64,000 nucleotides of DNA from Allolobophora icterica (GCA_963556255.1 OY744615.1:6033716-6097715); one strand, 5' to 3'; positions 41,601 through 45,350 are shown, counted from the stretch's first letter. The notes: a model not told the origin generated them from the sequence alone. Program-made: numbers and translations.

Positions 41601-43154
41601 CAATTAAGGCAGGATAGAAAATGGGATCATCCTATCACGATATATGTGAAAGAAATTCTTGCCCCAGTACCTTTTACTAAAGTCGGCGCCTATGTGTGGA
41701 ATGGTTTGGATGATAGTACCATCTCAATAAGTACTAGGACAGCATTTAAAAAGAAGCTATAGGAAGGATTGGCTATTAAGCATTCCAGGTTAACTTGCAG
41801 TGGTTCTAACATAGATTGCATGTCTTCTGCACCATTTTAAACCTCTGTTATGTTGTGTTATTTACAGACTGATTCCCGAGGGCCATCCAGAATGCATCGC
41901 TAGATTGTTCGTTGAATGGCCAAAAACCCGTAAACCCAATGGACAATTGACGCAGTCTATTGAGTGGCTTCTGCGTTGCAGACCGACTCGTGTTCAATGA
42001 TTCATTAAATGGAGCTTTTAATAAAGTCCCCGAGTGGCTCGGCCCTCCTTGTTTTGGCTCTGTTCGTGGAGCACTGTTTGACCACAAGGGTGGTCGATTG
42101 GGGAAACGAAACGCTCATTTTATGTCTGACCTAGCTACCGACTGGGAGCAATTTGTGACTGACAGCTACCGACAGAATGATGTGTTGGTGCGAGAGCTCG
42201 TTTGGGGAGATGTGTAGTTTTGATTGCACCAAATCTTTTGCATTTACACTGGCGCTACAAAAGTTACTAATAAATAATAATAAATTGTAAGTTTAACTAA
42301 CCAGAGCCTCCGGTCTCAGTTGTAGATTGCAGAGCTCTGCATTGCCTAGAAATGTAACTCCATCTTGTTACACATACAGCACAGCGTAATCATTACAATG
42401 ATTACAATCAATACAAGTGAAATAGAGTTTTACAATATAAATCAATCTCATAGATTACAATGAAAAAACCATTTAGAGGTAAGATTATATTTCACCACCA
42501 TAAATGTAAGACACAGTCAATCGACTTAAGTAACTTACGGTATAATTGGTAACCATTATAGTCAATGTCTGGGAGTATTCTATCCACACGTAAACTTACG
42601 AGTTTCAAGACCACATTACATCATGTTTATTGGCAGGGAGTCATTTTACTGCTGAAAAAGCGATCTGACTACTAATACATTCCCTCTCTACTCTTTCTCC
42701 TACTCTTTCTCTTCCTCCTCCGCTTCCTCTTCCTCGTACCGCTTCCTTCTCTTCCTACTCTTCCCCCTCTTCTTGATCATCCTTCTTCTAGTTTGAATGT
42801 GACAATAGCGTTATTCTCAGTTACCGTTGAAATTCTAAGTCACCGTTAAATATTTCTCCTCCTCCTCTTCCTTCTACTCTTCCTCCTCCTCTTTCTGCTC
42901 CTGCTCTTTCGCTTCCTTCTCTTTCTACTCCTCCTCCTCCTCTTCTTCCTCCTCCTCTTCTTCCTCCTCCTCTTCTTCCTCCTCTTTCTCATCCTTCTAC
43001 TTTTCCTCATCCTCCTTCTTCTAGTCTGAATGTGACAATAGCATTATTCTCAGTTACCGCTGAATATTCCGAGGCGCAGATTGTCCTTGTCGAGGTTCTG
43101 GATGTACTTCCCGAGGTAGTTGTTCAGGAGATCGACGATCAGACCCTCGAACAT
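1978..43154 (-). CDS. VPS13: VPS13-family bridge-like lipid transfer protein, 5' part of gene (28 exons)
   Basis: The family moves bulk phospholipid between membranes at organelle contact sites; the N-terminal Chorein_N region anchors at the ER. I joined 28 exons into 1108 codons without a frame break. Landmarks in order: start MFEGLIVDLLNNYLGKYI (Chorein_N), DLPIEVKAGYVG, RICLEIPW, HVRYEDS, SLQTTNSQW, FSIYWNP, FLRPISTSANLILN, RYRKYK, a DWW motif, KSWFSWWW (the family's KGWFSWLW segment), SLEFDKSPPQ, VEVVYDE, YVVIPEYG and GVFVYKLIGEL. Spacing and order follow human VPS13A residues 1 to about 1100; VPS13D and VPS13B fit worse. The remaining two thirds or more lie beyond position 1. Introns are swollen by transposons and simple repeats. 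A/C-type rather than VPS13D is inference from remembered family sequences. Confidence 0.93.
2226..2635. repeat. GTAG tetranucleotide satellite
   Basis: About 400 bp of GTAGGTAGGTGAGG-type units with interspersed GTTGTTATGTAG, inside the VPS13 intron between exons 27 and 28. Confidence 0.9.
2688..2726 (-). CDS. VPS13: VPS13 exon 27 (39-nt exon)
   Basis: A 39-nt exon encoding ILSLDDDNAFDLK. Both ends are phase 0, with acceptor TTATTCAG and donor GTAGGT. It supplies the short loop preceding the strand in exon 28. Confidence 0.78.
2998..3237 (+). mobile_element. tRNA-derived SINE, truncated, followed by TTA microsatellite
   Basis: Shows an A-box-like TCATGTGGCTAGCGTGC and a B box GGTTCAAATCC, then a body related to the fuller reverse copy at 30236-30515. 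A pure TTA run follows at 3239-3322. Confidence 0.75.
3693..3796 (-). CDS. VPS13: VPS13 exon 26
   Basis: Encodes MEGRLIMKRSCTVMQARLRD and then DDLTKSSLYRR, matching GLDSEMIMRPSETEINAKLRNI of the family. The acceptor is CTTGTAG and the donor GTACGT. Confidence 0.9.
3955..4200 (-). mobile_element. SINE-family fragment
   Basis: AGAGAAACAGTCCCTTAAAC... GAGAGTCAGCCATGGCT matches the body of the SINE copies at 30236-30515 and 61000-61135; a dispersed TGATGCCTTGTACATTAGACA module is embedded (4030-4075). Confidence 0.5.
4853..4954 (-). CDS. VPS13: VPS13 exon 25
   Basis: Encodes TKLHLVIKLNDLSIVLCDRD and LIDVSIK, the family's L.L..ELS.L.I.I.D.....S.I.IEG. The acceptor is GCTTAG and the donor GTACAT, phase 1 at both ends. 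A further exon between this and exon 24 cannot be excluded. Confidence 0.9.
5590..6495. repeat. Minisatellite with a strand switch (TTGTCCCTATCT units)
   Basis: About 200 bp of purine-strand units (GGGACAAGGAGATG) meet about 670 bp of the complementary orientation (CTCCTTGTCCCTAT) near 5815, so the array changes polarity. Several overlapping ORFs across it are repeat translations. Confidence 0.88.
6708..6816. repeat. Tandem duplication containing a hairpin
   Basis: A ~52-bp unit starting TTCAATAAATAACTCCGCC occurs twice in direct order. Each copy has the inverted repeat CCACTACCAC...GTGGTAGTG and then GCCAGTCCCAAG, a module seen elsewhere at 46921, 48416, 50877 and 62751. Confidence 0.9.
6920..7290. 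repeat. TTCC polypyrimidine tract
   Basis: TTCCTTCC-rich tract split at 7090-7170 by a LINE-tail module (GCTCGTGAATAGGCTGGTGCCCTG). The lysine/arginine-rich reverse ORFs are artefacts. Confidence 0.88.
7600..7745 (+). mobile_element. tRNA-derived SINE (family with AGGGACCTTGA body)
   Basis: A-box-like TGGTTAGAGTACCCGGC and B box GGTTCGAGCC, then CTGAGATGGTTACTGTGTAGGGACCTTGATCAAGTCCTTCA. Relatives occur at 16330-16480, 19700-19865, 22120-22200 and, reversed, at 20340-20420 and 54190-54300. Confidence 0.8.
8083..8188 (-). CDS. VPS13: VPS13 exon 24 (uncertain 5' boundary)
   Basis: Encodes LPNIIKANVTYRDLLQHVYD and GMADLDVTVDNF, resembling the family's P.L...Y..VLQLI.V.FSSLDIHLH. Acceptor TTTCCTCCTTAG, donor GTAACT in phase 1, which fits exon 25. 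An in-frame TAG (8189-8191) directly precedes it, so exons 23 and 24 are separated by a tiny intron or a nonsense change. Confidence 0.55.
8216..8457 (-). CDS. VPS13: VPS13 exon 23
   Basis: Encodes VTVYARFTIAEIVLQVSK, RVDRVCFDSAITTFGLVMQA and GGIQLVDKIHLG, the family's F.IPKV.IE ... L.A.I..RTYD... repeats. The acceptor is CCGTAG. The 3' boundary is uncertain: I used ATG|GTAACA, which keeps frame with exon 24 but leaves a gap of only 27 nt. Confidence 0.86.
8660..8815. repeat. AT-rich nested palindrome
   Basis: The unit TTTGTATATATTTACAGATATATATA and its reverse complement alternate three times, giving overlapping perfect hairpins (8676-8752 and 8744-8812). Confidence 0.9.
9245..9460. repeat. 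Partial tandem duplication with GGGACAAATGTCCCA
   Basis: AACTAGTGGGACAAATGT...CAGGAGTTTTA occurs at about 9257 and again at 9316. TTTGTCCCAGTAGT follows twice (9352, 9449), suggesting an eroded DNA element. Confidence 0.55.
9898..10185 (-). mobile_element. LINE RT C-terminal fragment
   Basis: The reverse strand encodes YKSIHGAAPEYLHD, LRLRSLEKSDLRVR, FGDRAFSAAGPKCWNGLP and FKSGLKTYLFSKAY, the tail of a CR1/L2-type RT. Its GGCGCCATATAAATTG tail and TTA microsatellite lie at 9811-9862. The remaining upstream part of the long reverse ORF is unrelated. Confidence 0.8.
10950..11085 (-). CDS. VPS13: VPS13 exon 22 (variable linker)
   Basis: Encodes 45 residues of a non-conserved linker (DEKEVQLPPTFKV ... 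SQHSYTPHA). Family similarity is weak, but the phases at both ends agree with exons 21 and 23 and the splice signals are good (TTATTTAG acceptor, GTAAAG donor). This is where VPS13A has its acidic variable linker. Confidence 0.72.
11490..11580 (+). mobile_element. LINE 3' tail fragment
   Basis: CTGGGAGCACCTCTGAGTAG...GAGGCGCTATATAAATGCTCAG is nearly the same 3' end as the LINE at 532-1680. Confidence 0.65.
11921..12086 (-). CDS. VPS13: VPS13 exon 21
   Basis: Encodes HKLEWKLSTLKINLSDEKLQ and KHIPMPHS, the family's YGKLPLI.LRISDKKL..I..L..SIP. The acceptor is CTTCCAG and the donor GTTAAG. It ends with a proline/isoleucine-rich linker. Confidence 0.93.
12100..12300. repeat. A-rich CAAAAA repeat
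   Basis: Low-complexity CCAAAAAAC/AAAACACAAAAA units just beyond exon 21's acceptor. The lysine- and asparagine-rich ORF is not a gene. Confidence 0.8.
12576..12693 (-). CDS. VPS13: VPS13 exon 20
   Basis: Encodes EDWHTAQTKPESEFHVLPNF and LSFFNTV, equal to GDNWREA ... HILVPM.F.LEL of the family. The acceptor is TATGTAG and the donor GTAGGA, phase 2 out. Confidence 0.92.
12715..13050. repeat. AATC/AATA tetranucleotide and TA arrays
   Basis: AATCAATAAAT units, a pure CAAT run (12899-12940), AAAT units and a TA run (13015-13049). Confidence 0.9.
13480..13800 (-). mobile_element. Dispersed repeat with GACATAAGCGACTGAGCAGAACGAA
   Basis: Shares this module with 10610-10700, 14340-14470 and 52440-52740. 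The reverse strand looks like an eroded LINE tail; identity is not established. Confidence 0.45.
13854..13941 (-). CDS. VPS13: VPS13 exon 19 (GC splice donor)
   Basis: Encodes SEIESRLYDKFSVTVTEVKM and LLADS, matching the family's YDSFDIQL..VQLLYS. The frame to exon 20 closes only if the donor is CAG|GCAAGT, a GC-AG intron. The nearby GT (GCAA|GTGATC) would put a stop at the start of exon 20. Confidence 0.92.
14661..15595 (+). mobile_element. 5'-truncated LINE (CR1/L2-like)
   Basis: An intact 281-codon frame starts just after the RT catalytic box: SWMSSNRLNLNSSKTQLIW, VRDLGVTLDSTL, VLHWLPVASRIQYKVLL, SADRFDLLVPRART and GPSLWNDLPPSLR. The 3' end is GGGAGCGCCTCTGAATAG...GAGGCGCTTTATAAATAATC followed by GATAA repeats. 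Closely related to, but not the same as, the copy at 532-1680. Confidence 0.9.
15626..15704 (-). CDS. VPS13: VPS13 exon 18
   Basis: Encodes GGNVIIFDFGKLKIESEL, the family's LLLLDLGHLKVTS strand. The acceptor is GTTACAG and the donor GTAGAT. It starts in phase 2 and ends in phase 0. A LINE tail ends about 30 nt into the following intron. Confidence 0.92.
16020..16170 (+). mobile_element. LINE RT tail remnant
   Basis: Encodes GPKLWNSFPSF with stops and a shifted frame; a short relic of an RT C-terminus. Confidence 0.55.
16235..16480 (+). mobile_element. SINE copies, fused
   Basis: ACGGCTACAGTGTAGGGACCTTGAGAAAGTTCTTCAATCAC and GCTCAGCATCATCGATTGATG match the SINE at 7600 and 19700, ending in AAATGCATAATAATAATAA. 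Confidence 0.7.
16870..16937 (-). CDS. VPS13: VPS13 exon 17
   Basis: A short exon encoding TLHLSVNMRSPYVVIPEYG, matching LDLKAPIIIIPE of the family. The acceptor is TTTGTAG and the donor GTCAGG, phase 2 out. It is too short to be found as a free ORF. Confidence 0.92.
17029..17290 (+). mobile_element. LINE RT tail fragment
   Basis: Encodes LMVVPRMRSSTAQYRSFAY, GPSAWNCLP and FRRRLKTFLF, then a GTGGCGCTATATAAGTTTTCGG tail. 5' truncated. Confidence 0.8.
17583..18425. repeat. CTTGCCTTAAGTTACCTTGC minisatellite
   Basis: Over 800 bp of 24-34 bp units built from ACCTTGCC/TTATC/TTGCCTTAAGTT with CATGCC variants. In VPS13 intron 16. There are no spacers, so it is not CRISPR-like. Confidence 0.95.
18562..18702 (-). 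CDS. VPS13: VPS13 exon 16
   Basis: Encodes HAVTEIVAFFQVP and SRAGLQHAIEQHK, matching the family's V..I.EFF ... TATGLLYIIETHK. The acceptor is GCGTAG and the donor GTAGGA. Both ends are phase 0. Confidence 0.95.
19305..19575 (-). mobile_element. tRNA-derived SINE (reverse) with ATA tail
   Basis: An ATA run leads to a body with AGTCGAATACAACTG and GGCAGGCACATGGCGCC, then TCTACCGGGTTCGATCTTGGTACC near a reversed tRNA-like head. The same body and ATA tail occur at 44343-44695. Confidence 0.65.
19695..19870 (+). mobile_element. tRNA-derived SINE
   Basis: CACGGTAGCCATGTAACACATAGAGTATGGGTTCGATCC (B box) followed by GAGATGGTTACTGTGTA...AGGGACCTTGAGCAAGTCCTTCA and AAATGCATAATAATAATAA. It abuts exon 15's donor. 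Confidence 0.78.
19874..19989 (-). CDS. VPS13: VPS13 exon 15
   Basis: Encodes PSVVTQVFSLEFDKSPPQV and then IQPVEVVYDE, the family's FEINPLD ... QPLEIIYDA block. The acceptor is CCTACAG and the donor GTGAGT, the strongest in the gene. A TTA microsatellite begins six bases into the intron. Confidence 0.95.
20340..20445 (-). mobile_element. SINE fragment (reverse)
   Basis: GTGAAGGACTTTTTCAAGGTCCCTACACAGTAACCGTCTGAG is the reverse complement of the 7600/19700 SINE body. Confidence 0.7.
20634..20725 (-). CDS. VPS13: VPS13 exon 14
   Basis: Encodes VCAKTDSFIVEGVSVEHELV, equivalent to the family's K.DSFHITGLP segment. The acceptor is TTGAAG. The donor GTCAGT was chosen because it is the one that restores frame to exon 15; other GT sites nearby break it. 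Confidence 0.83.
20766..21040 (-). mobile_element. LINE RT tail fragment
   Basis: The reverse strand reads FMFKPSTWNK-like and FFRWGWAGSALE tails. The plus strand shows TTTATATAGCGCCTCTCC, the shared LINE 3' end. Confidence 0.65.
21892..22028 (-). CDS. VPS13: VPS13 exon 13
   Basis: Encodes SHKVVFNLQSCSWSLI, then VLKVSLTQFALN and RPESDGF, aligned with the family's strands that end in RPGAQAIKFE. The acceptor is CACGTAG and the donor GTAGGG, phase 2 out. Confidence 0.92.
22120..22210 (+). mobile_element. SINE 5' head
   Basis: GGTAGTTGATTGGTTAGAGCATTTGAGC followed by ACGCATTCAATCC, the same tRNA-like head as at 7600. Confidence 0.55.
22380..22440. repeat. TAG/CAG trinucleotide run
   Basis: GTAGTAGTAG...CAGCAGCAGCAG between exons 12 and 13. 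Confidence 0.85.
22507..22746 (-). CDS. VPS13: VPS13 exon 12
   Basis: An 80-codon exon with KSWFSWWWSS, an acidic serine-rich linker (DDSSDEEEM), and LFKSIGYDQ, matching the family's KGWFSWLW ... LYEAIGYSE. The acceptor is TTTGCAG and the donor GTACAG. Both ends are phase 0. Confidence 0.95.
23264..23405 (-). CDS. VPS13: VPS13 exon 11
   Basis: Encodes KKYRQYKDLYKKYL and then ANITMAREHAKLE, equal to the family's K.YKELYKKKL ... FNITIARQ.AEVE helix pair. The acceptor is TTTGCAG and the donor GTTCTA. It starts in phase 2 and ends in phase 0. Confidence 0.95.
23800..23930. repeat. TATG tetranucleotide array
   Basis: ATGTATGTATATATGTATG-type array starting about 35 nt below the exon 10 donor. 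Confidence 0.85.
23966..24147 (-). CDS. VPS13: VPS13 exon 10
   Basis: Encodes FLSVFSIYEVFRMM, RYRKYKKT, HYRDWWIYAKTAI and YSWGRIQEH. This matches the family's YRKY ... REWW.YA ... W.W..I..HR order. The acceptor is TTTTCAG and the donor GTATAT, phase 2 out. Confidence 0.96.
24528..24665. mobile_element. hAT-type MITE, 138 bp
   Basis: Terminal inverted repeats CAGGGGTTCTCAAAC and TTGAGAACCCCTG. Flanking 8-mers AGTTAACA and ACTTAACA differ at one base, fitting a hAT 8-bp target duplication. The interior repeats GGCGTACCCC. Confidence 0.88.
24670..24850 (-). mobile_element. Non-LTR tail fragment (VWNGL family)
   Basis: CTATGTTAGAACCACTGCAGGTTAACCTGGAATGCTTAA is the reverse complement of 41770-41830; ACCATTCCACAAGTCTAC encodes the same WN-containing tail in reverse. 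A third copy is at 44095-44340. Confidence 0.7.
25180..25301 (-). CDS. VPS13: VPS13 exon 9
   Basis: Encodes FLRPISTSANLILNKDEQ through EELEILFSRQQ, the family's RPIS.SAKL.MN block followed by a strand ending in RQQ. The acceptor is TTTTAG and the donor GTGGAA. It starts in phase 1 and ends in phase 0. Confidence 0.95.
25830..26195 (+). mobile_element. Eroded LINE tail (GCTGGTGCCCTGTGCTTAG family)
   Basis: Matches pieces at 9650-9800, 10230-10345, 7090-7170, 21400-21620 and, reversed, 32915-33060. It ends TTGGAGTTTACGATTACGA. No open frame. Confidence 0.6.
26356..26413 (-). CDS. VPS13: VPS13 exon 8
   Basis: A short exon (SQLKTSINTHRIGEEDFEF) that supplies the DFEF peptide directly preceding the RPIS motif of exon 9. 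The acceptor is TTTGTAG and the donor GTGAGC; it ends in phase 1 and exactly complements exon 9. Confidence 0.88.
26471..27379. mobile_element. hAT-type non-autonomous transposon with minisatellite arms
   Basis: The ends CAGTCTTGTTGTC and GACAACAAGACTG are inverted repeats. The flanking 8-mers AGTTAAAG (26463-26470 and 27380-27387) are identical, a hAT target duplication. Inside each end lies a minisatellite of GACCAAGACCAAGACCTTGAACCTCAA units (26480-26665 and 27185-27325). The ~510-bp AT-rich core between them has no recognisable transposase. The glycine/leucine and lysine/threonine repeat ORFs are translations of the array. Confidence 0.92.
27790..28165. repeat. GGTATGGTA(GGC) minisatellite
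   Basis: Degenerate decanucleotide units such as GGTAGGCTATGGTATGGTAT. Confidence 0.85.
28257..28390 (-). mobile_element. LINE 3' end (reverse) with TAAG repeats
   Basis: A short AAGTAAGTAAGTAAG run joins TATATTCTTTATTATACCAGTTGCATAACCGC, typical of a reversed LINE tail with its microsatellite. Confidence 0.45.
28952..29044 (-). CDS. VPS13: VPS13 exon 7
   Basis: Encodes LLQIHSFSIYWNP and following residues (the family's NLAIYWN motif). The acceptor TTTTCAG is preceded within about 20 nt by an ATC/GAT microsatellite. I used donor GTTAGC (phase 0); a second in-frame GT at about 28920 is possible, so the 3' edge is less certain. Confidence 0.88.
29059..29230. repeat. ATC/GTC microsatellite at exon 7 acceptor
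   Basis: ATC units (with a GTC run) begin 15 nt beyond the exon 7 boundary, on the branch-point side of the intron. Confidence 0.9.
29441..29617 (-). CDS. VPS13: VPS13 exon 6
   Basis: Encodes 59 residues from VTIQRIHVRYEDS to VVHK, including SLQTTNSQWSP. This equals the family's IHIRYED ... SLQTTD block. Both ends are phase 0; the acceptor is TTGTCCAG and the donor GTCAGG. It is one of the best conserved exons here. Confidence 0.96.
30236..30515 (-). mobile_element. Full-length tRNA-derived SINE
   Basis: Read in reverse: TGATAGTCTAGTGGTTGG (A box), GGGGTTCAAATCCTCACC (B box), a body with CCATCTGCACCCCTAGACAACTC and GTGGGAAGATGAAACGGCGAC, then a CTGACTATGAAGCTACG end. Partial relatives are at 2998, 3955 and 61000. 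Confidence 0.85.
30890..31160 (-). mobile_element. LINE RT tail fragment
   Basis: The reverse strand encodes broken tail motifs (TSLFRIPG..., LFLLSGPSHW). The plus strand begins GGAGATTCGTATAGCGCCCCTCACAG, the shared 3' end. Confidence 0.6.
31290..32250. repeat. TGGAT/TAGAT satellite grown from a SINE-like tail
   Basis: A dispersed module GTATTACGGTGCTATAGAAAACATTGGAT runs straight into ATTAGATTAGATT and then about 880 bp of GGATT/GGGATT/GGATTT units, in at least three higher-order blocks, each with a TTTTTTTT run (31453, 31680, 32028). It ends 12 bases from the exon 5 donor. Confidence 0.92.
32263..32330 (-). CDS. VPS13: VPS13 exon 5
   Basis: Encodes FTQKLTTTIINNIQ, matching the family's EKLVTQIIKNLQ. 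The acceptor is CTTCCAG and the donor GTCAGA, phase 0 out. The 0.9-kb TGGAT array starts about a dozen bases into the following intron. Confidence 0.93.
32390..32690. repeat. CAAT tetranucleotide array
   Basis: AATCAATC units with interruptions; it ends four bases before the exon 4 donor. Confidence 0.9.
32695..32886 (-). CDS. VPS13: VPS13 exon 4
   Basis: Encodes RICLEIPWTSLFSSPV, then DDVYILAG, then a charged helix (YDAEKEQALDNARKRK), the order seen in the Chorein_N domain of VPS13A/C. The donor GTTCCG lies four bases from a GATT tetranucleotide array (32615-32690). Ends in phase 1. Confidence 0.94.
33480..33625. repeat. AAGGT pentanucleotide tract
   Basis: GGTAAGGTAAGATAAG units; sister tracts occur at 22915-23090 and 15725-15800. 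Confidence 0.8.
33626..33680 (+). mobile_element. SINE left half, split by LINE
   Basis: AGTCCTTCACTCACAATTAAC...GCCATCGACTGATGCTTCATCATTAGATAGTG equals the SINE at 16395-16450. Its right end (AATAAATGCGTAATAATAATAA) continues at 37153, after the LINE. Confidence 0.82.
33681..37152 (+). mobile_element. Nearly full-length non-LTR retrotransposon with intact ORF2
   Basis: A 1050-codon open frame (33679-36831, opening with GTG at the junction) encodes an N-terminal Cys-containing segment (CNACLLCNLPF), then an APE-type endonuclease (about 102-318: LHLNIRS, LTETW, YRPPG, GDFN, SDHLP) and a reverse transcriptase (about 580-860: NYRPISKL, FLDLSKAFDTLDH, GVPQGSNLGPLLF, LFADDTSAF). Catalytic residues are intact. 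A C-terminal domain ends with AGPKLWNAIG. The 3' UTR ends ATAAAGATTGATTTGATTTG. There is no ATG at the frame's beginning, so the 5' end is truncated. Jockey/CR1/L2 superfamily, clade unresolved. Confidence 0.93.
37153..37175 (+). mobile_element. SINE right end, split by LINE
   Basis: AATAAATGCGTAATAATAATAA is the 3' end of the SINE whose left part is at 33626-33680. Confidence 0.75.
37238..37280 (-). CDS. VPS13: VPS13 exon 3
   Basis: A 43-nt exon encoding FELDLPIEVKAGYV, the conserved LPFEVKAGHIG block. The acceptor is GTTTCAG and the donor GTAAGA; it ends in phase 1. The intron before it (about 5 kb) is the largest in the gene and holds nested transposons. Confidence 0.94.
37899..38168 (-). 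CDS. Possible first exon with a zinc-finger-like Cys motif (hAT/ZNF862-like)
   Basis: A 90-codon frame from ATG at 38168 (A at -3, G at +4) reads MAAKMSKSNNNVGLQLSTYL, then IYCKSCRKNADN and YVEGSTNVVKSALHLTSM, ending at a good donor ATG|GTAGGT (phase 0). CxxC followed by GSTN.VKSALH resembles the half-finger at the start of ZNF862/hAT-derived proteins (inference). No downstream exon was identified. It lies in VPS13 intron 2, same strand; its phase would even allow splicing to VPS13 exon 3, but protein logic does not support that. Could be a nested gene, a domesticated transposase or a relic. Confidence 0.45.
39080..40085 (+). pseudogene. Broken non-LTR RT copy
   Basis: Starts DFSKAFDTVRHSFLADQLA (RT catalytic block), then stops and frameshifts. 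A second open part (39589-39930) has HGLSGHRLHDVIRATTVCYA and other C-terminal residues. It ends TTAGGCCTATTAAAGAATATAC with CTTA repeats, a LINE tail inside the CACTG transposon. Confidence 0.78.
40098..40510 (-). pseudogene. Transposon ORF, conserved orphan family, one in-frame stop
   Basis: The reverse frame reads DSDFTKCMNGPEASACCSF, VVQNFLGNN, a TAA stop, then NYEELVQNMLTNLRNLGTNM, KVHFLRGHLNRFPYNLG, EEQGERFHQEIKVMEERYQG and DRHMMADYNCWSLQHD. The EEQGERFHQ ... ERYQG ... MADYCWSL pattern is one I recall from many uncharacterised invertebrate proteins of multicopy type. One stop breaks an otherwise continuous reading. It lies inside CACTG inverted repeats and so is likely the C-terminal part of that transposon's own protein. 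The 5' part is lost in a CATA microsatellite (40660-40800). Confidence 0.72.
41250..41440 (+). mobile_element. Possible mariner-like end
   Basis: TACAGGGTGGGCCAAACAAAGTAACCCCCACC has the look of a Tc1/mariner-type terminus; no second end was found. Confidence 0.3.
41640..41870 (+). mobile_element. Non-LTR RT tail (VWNGL family)
   Basis: Encodes PFTKVGAYVWNGLDDSTI and a short C-terminus, then the 3' UTR shared with 24670-24850 and 44095-44340. Confidence 0.7.
42302..42345 (-). CDS. VPS13: VPS13 exon 2
   Basis: A 44-nt exon encoding NAELCNLQLRPEAL, the Chorein_N strand that follows the opening helix. The acceptor is TTTCTAG and the donor GTTAGT. It enters in phase 1 and leaves in phase 0, which matches both neighbours. 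Confidence 0.93.
42680..43020. repeat. CTTCCTCCT pyrimidine tract in VPS13 intron 1
   Basis: TCTTCCTCCTCC-rich, split by a 50-bp copy of the exon 1 donor region (42787-42850). Confidence 0.88.
43058..43154 (-). CDS. VPS13: VPS13 exon 1 (start codon, Chorein_N)
   Basis: This encodes residues 1-32 plus one base. It starts MFEGLIVDLLNNYLGKYI and continues QNLDKDNLRLGIFS, the family's signature opening. The ATG ends at 43154. The donor is GTAACT, phase 1. The 5' UTR and promoter are not defined; pyrimidine- and purine-rich repeats flank both sides. Confidence 0.95.
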
Positions 43155-43404
43155 GACGTCTGATGGGGGACAGAGGACGGGAACTGGAGAACTAAGCCAC
43201 TTCCTGCATCCTTCTGGCCAGCAGCATAGACATTGCCAAAGGACTTTTCTTCAACCACATGGACTGGTGTACAGAATAATACGAGATCCATTACAAAGAA
43301 AGAGGACGATATTTGCTTGTATCAACAGGTACATGCACTTCTTGCTTAGAACGGATGAAATGGTCTTTGTTCAGCTGTATCGATTATGCCATATTGACAC
43401 AGTA

Positions 43405-43870
43405 TGACCACGATGATGATGAAGAGCAGGAAGAGAGGATGAGATGAGAAGGATGATGTTGATGATGACGAAGAGCAGGAAGAAGAGGATACGATGAGGA
43501 GGAGGATGTTGATGATGATGAAGAGCAGGAAGATGAGGATACGATGAGGAGGATGTTGAGGATGTTGATGATGAAGAACAGGAAGAGAGGATACGATGAG
43601 GACGATGTTGAGGATGATGATGTTGATGATGAAGAGCAGGAAGAAGAGGATATGATGAGGAGGATGTTGAGGATGTTGATGATGAAGAACAGGAAGAGAG
43701 GATACGATGAGGAGGATGTTGAGGATGATGTTGATGATGAAGAGCAGGAAGAAGAGGATACGATGAGGAGGAGGATGAAGTGCAGGAGGAAGTGAGGAGG
43801 AGGATGAAGAGCAGGAAGAGGATTAAATGAGGATGATGATGATGTTGAAGATGATGAAGAGAAGGGGGAG
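43405..43870. repeat. GATGATGAAGAGCAGGAAG minisatellite
   Basis: 30-70 bp units of GATGTTGATGATGAAGAGCAGGAAGAAGAGGATACGATGAGGAG. The acidic ORF is its translation. Confidence 0.9.
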
Positions 43871-44340
43871 GTTATATTAGGGAAGCCAGGTCGAAATCCT
43901 GTAATAGAAACCAGAAGTCAAGCTACAGAGGATAAGGAAGAATCAAAACACATGAGTTTAACATTTTGTTCTGACGTTAGTTCCTGTCGCCTGGAACAAC
44001 CTTCCTCATAAAACTAGAGCTGAGCTAGTCAGTCAGCCTGTCTCCTTCTCTGTTCTGCAAACGCTTAAAATTCATTCTGTCTGAACGAGGGTTCTCTTTG
44101 TTGGGTCGTGAGCACTCCAGGTGAGTTTTGCCAACACTGTTCTCTCCAAATGCCTACATAAGATGACAACATAGATAACAGCTTTCAGGCCTAAGATGTT
44201 TGGAGAGAACAACTGCAACTGCAAGTTAACCTGGAATGCTTAATAACCCAATTTTCCCAGCTTCCTCTTAAAGCTACAATAATGTCCACTGTGACAATCA
44301 ATCGAAGGTGCTATCATCCAAACCATTCCACAAGTCTACA

Positions 44341-44420
<80 letters not shown>

Positions 44421-45350
44421 GTATTCGTTTATTAAATTCAAACTGACAAGTACGCAGTAAGATTACATGACACAGTAGTAACAGAAGACAACAATTTAAA
44501 CAAGAGTCGAATCAAACTGCATGGCAGCCTGCAAGGCGCCCATCTGTCCTACTGCTCATTTTACAGTCGCCCCTATGGAGTGTAGGAAGTGAAAAGGCTG
44601 AGTCAACCTTTATGGGGCAAGCGGGTATCGAACCCGCGTCCTTGTGATCTTCGTGCTAGCGTGTTACCATTCAACTATCTCCCCACCCCAACAACTCCTT
44701 CACTGAAGAACTTATGCCCCTAATGTTCCTTCCACTTTCTTAAATGATTCATATCCATATTTCTCCATCGCTCAATCAGTCATTCCTTTCATTCAGAACA
44801 TTAATATAGCGCCCTTACACAACAAAGCATCAGTTTCACGTGACGTGCCAACTCCGCAACCTTACAACATTGTGACCACGTGATTCAGCTACACTCGATC
44901 ACGTGATCGATGAGTGACGAGACGTCCGCTGTTGCGAGAAAGCAGACAACCTCTTGCAAGATGCAATCGCTTGTCTACCCAGATAAAGCGCCATATAGTT
45001 TAATACAATACAGTAGGAGCAGAAAACAATGAACTCGGAAACTGCATAAATTCTCCGTCCATATCGTTCGCATTCTTAAAAATTTCGGCCAAGATACGAT
45101 ACTAGCGTGGCTGGCACGTTTCCCGCTACTGTGGTGCTAAAGCAATTCTACGTAGCCTAATACCAGGCAGTTTTTTTTAGTAACTATGAAATGCCACACT
45201 ATCACTGATATTTTATAATTATTAATTAATTGGATCTTCAAGCAATGGATTCGCAGTGGATTCTTAGGTGGGTGGGTTTTGAGGCACATCCAACAGCTAG
45301 TACAATATCACATGACTTCTGTAGCGCCGCAGTTTACTGCATACAACGTT
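43871..45350. other. Intergenic: RT tail, SINE and microsatellite
   Basis: Holds a reversed VWNGL-type RT tail (44095-44340), an ATA run (44343-44420), a reversed tRNA-SINE (44420-44695; GCGGGTATCGAACCCGC is its B box), and otherwise unremarkable sequence to 45350. Confidence 0.6.
44343..44695 (-). mobile_element. tRNA-derived SINE with ATA tail
   Basis: In reverse: GGGGAGATAGTTGAATGGTAACACGC (A-box region) and GGGTTCGATACCCGC (B box), then a body shared with 19305-19575 and an ATA tail. Confidence 0.78.

Noticed and set aside
44620..44690. Functional tRNA gene
   Set aside because: The promoter boxes are present but the sequence does not close a tRNA cloverleaf and continues into a SINE body.
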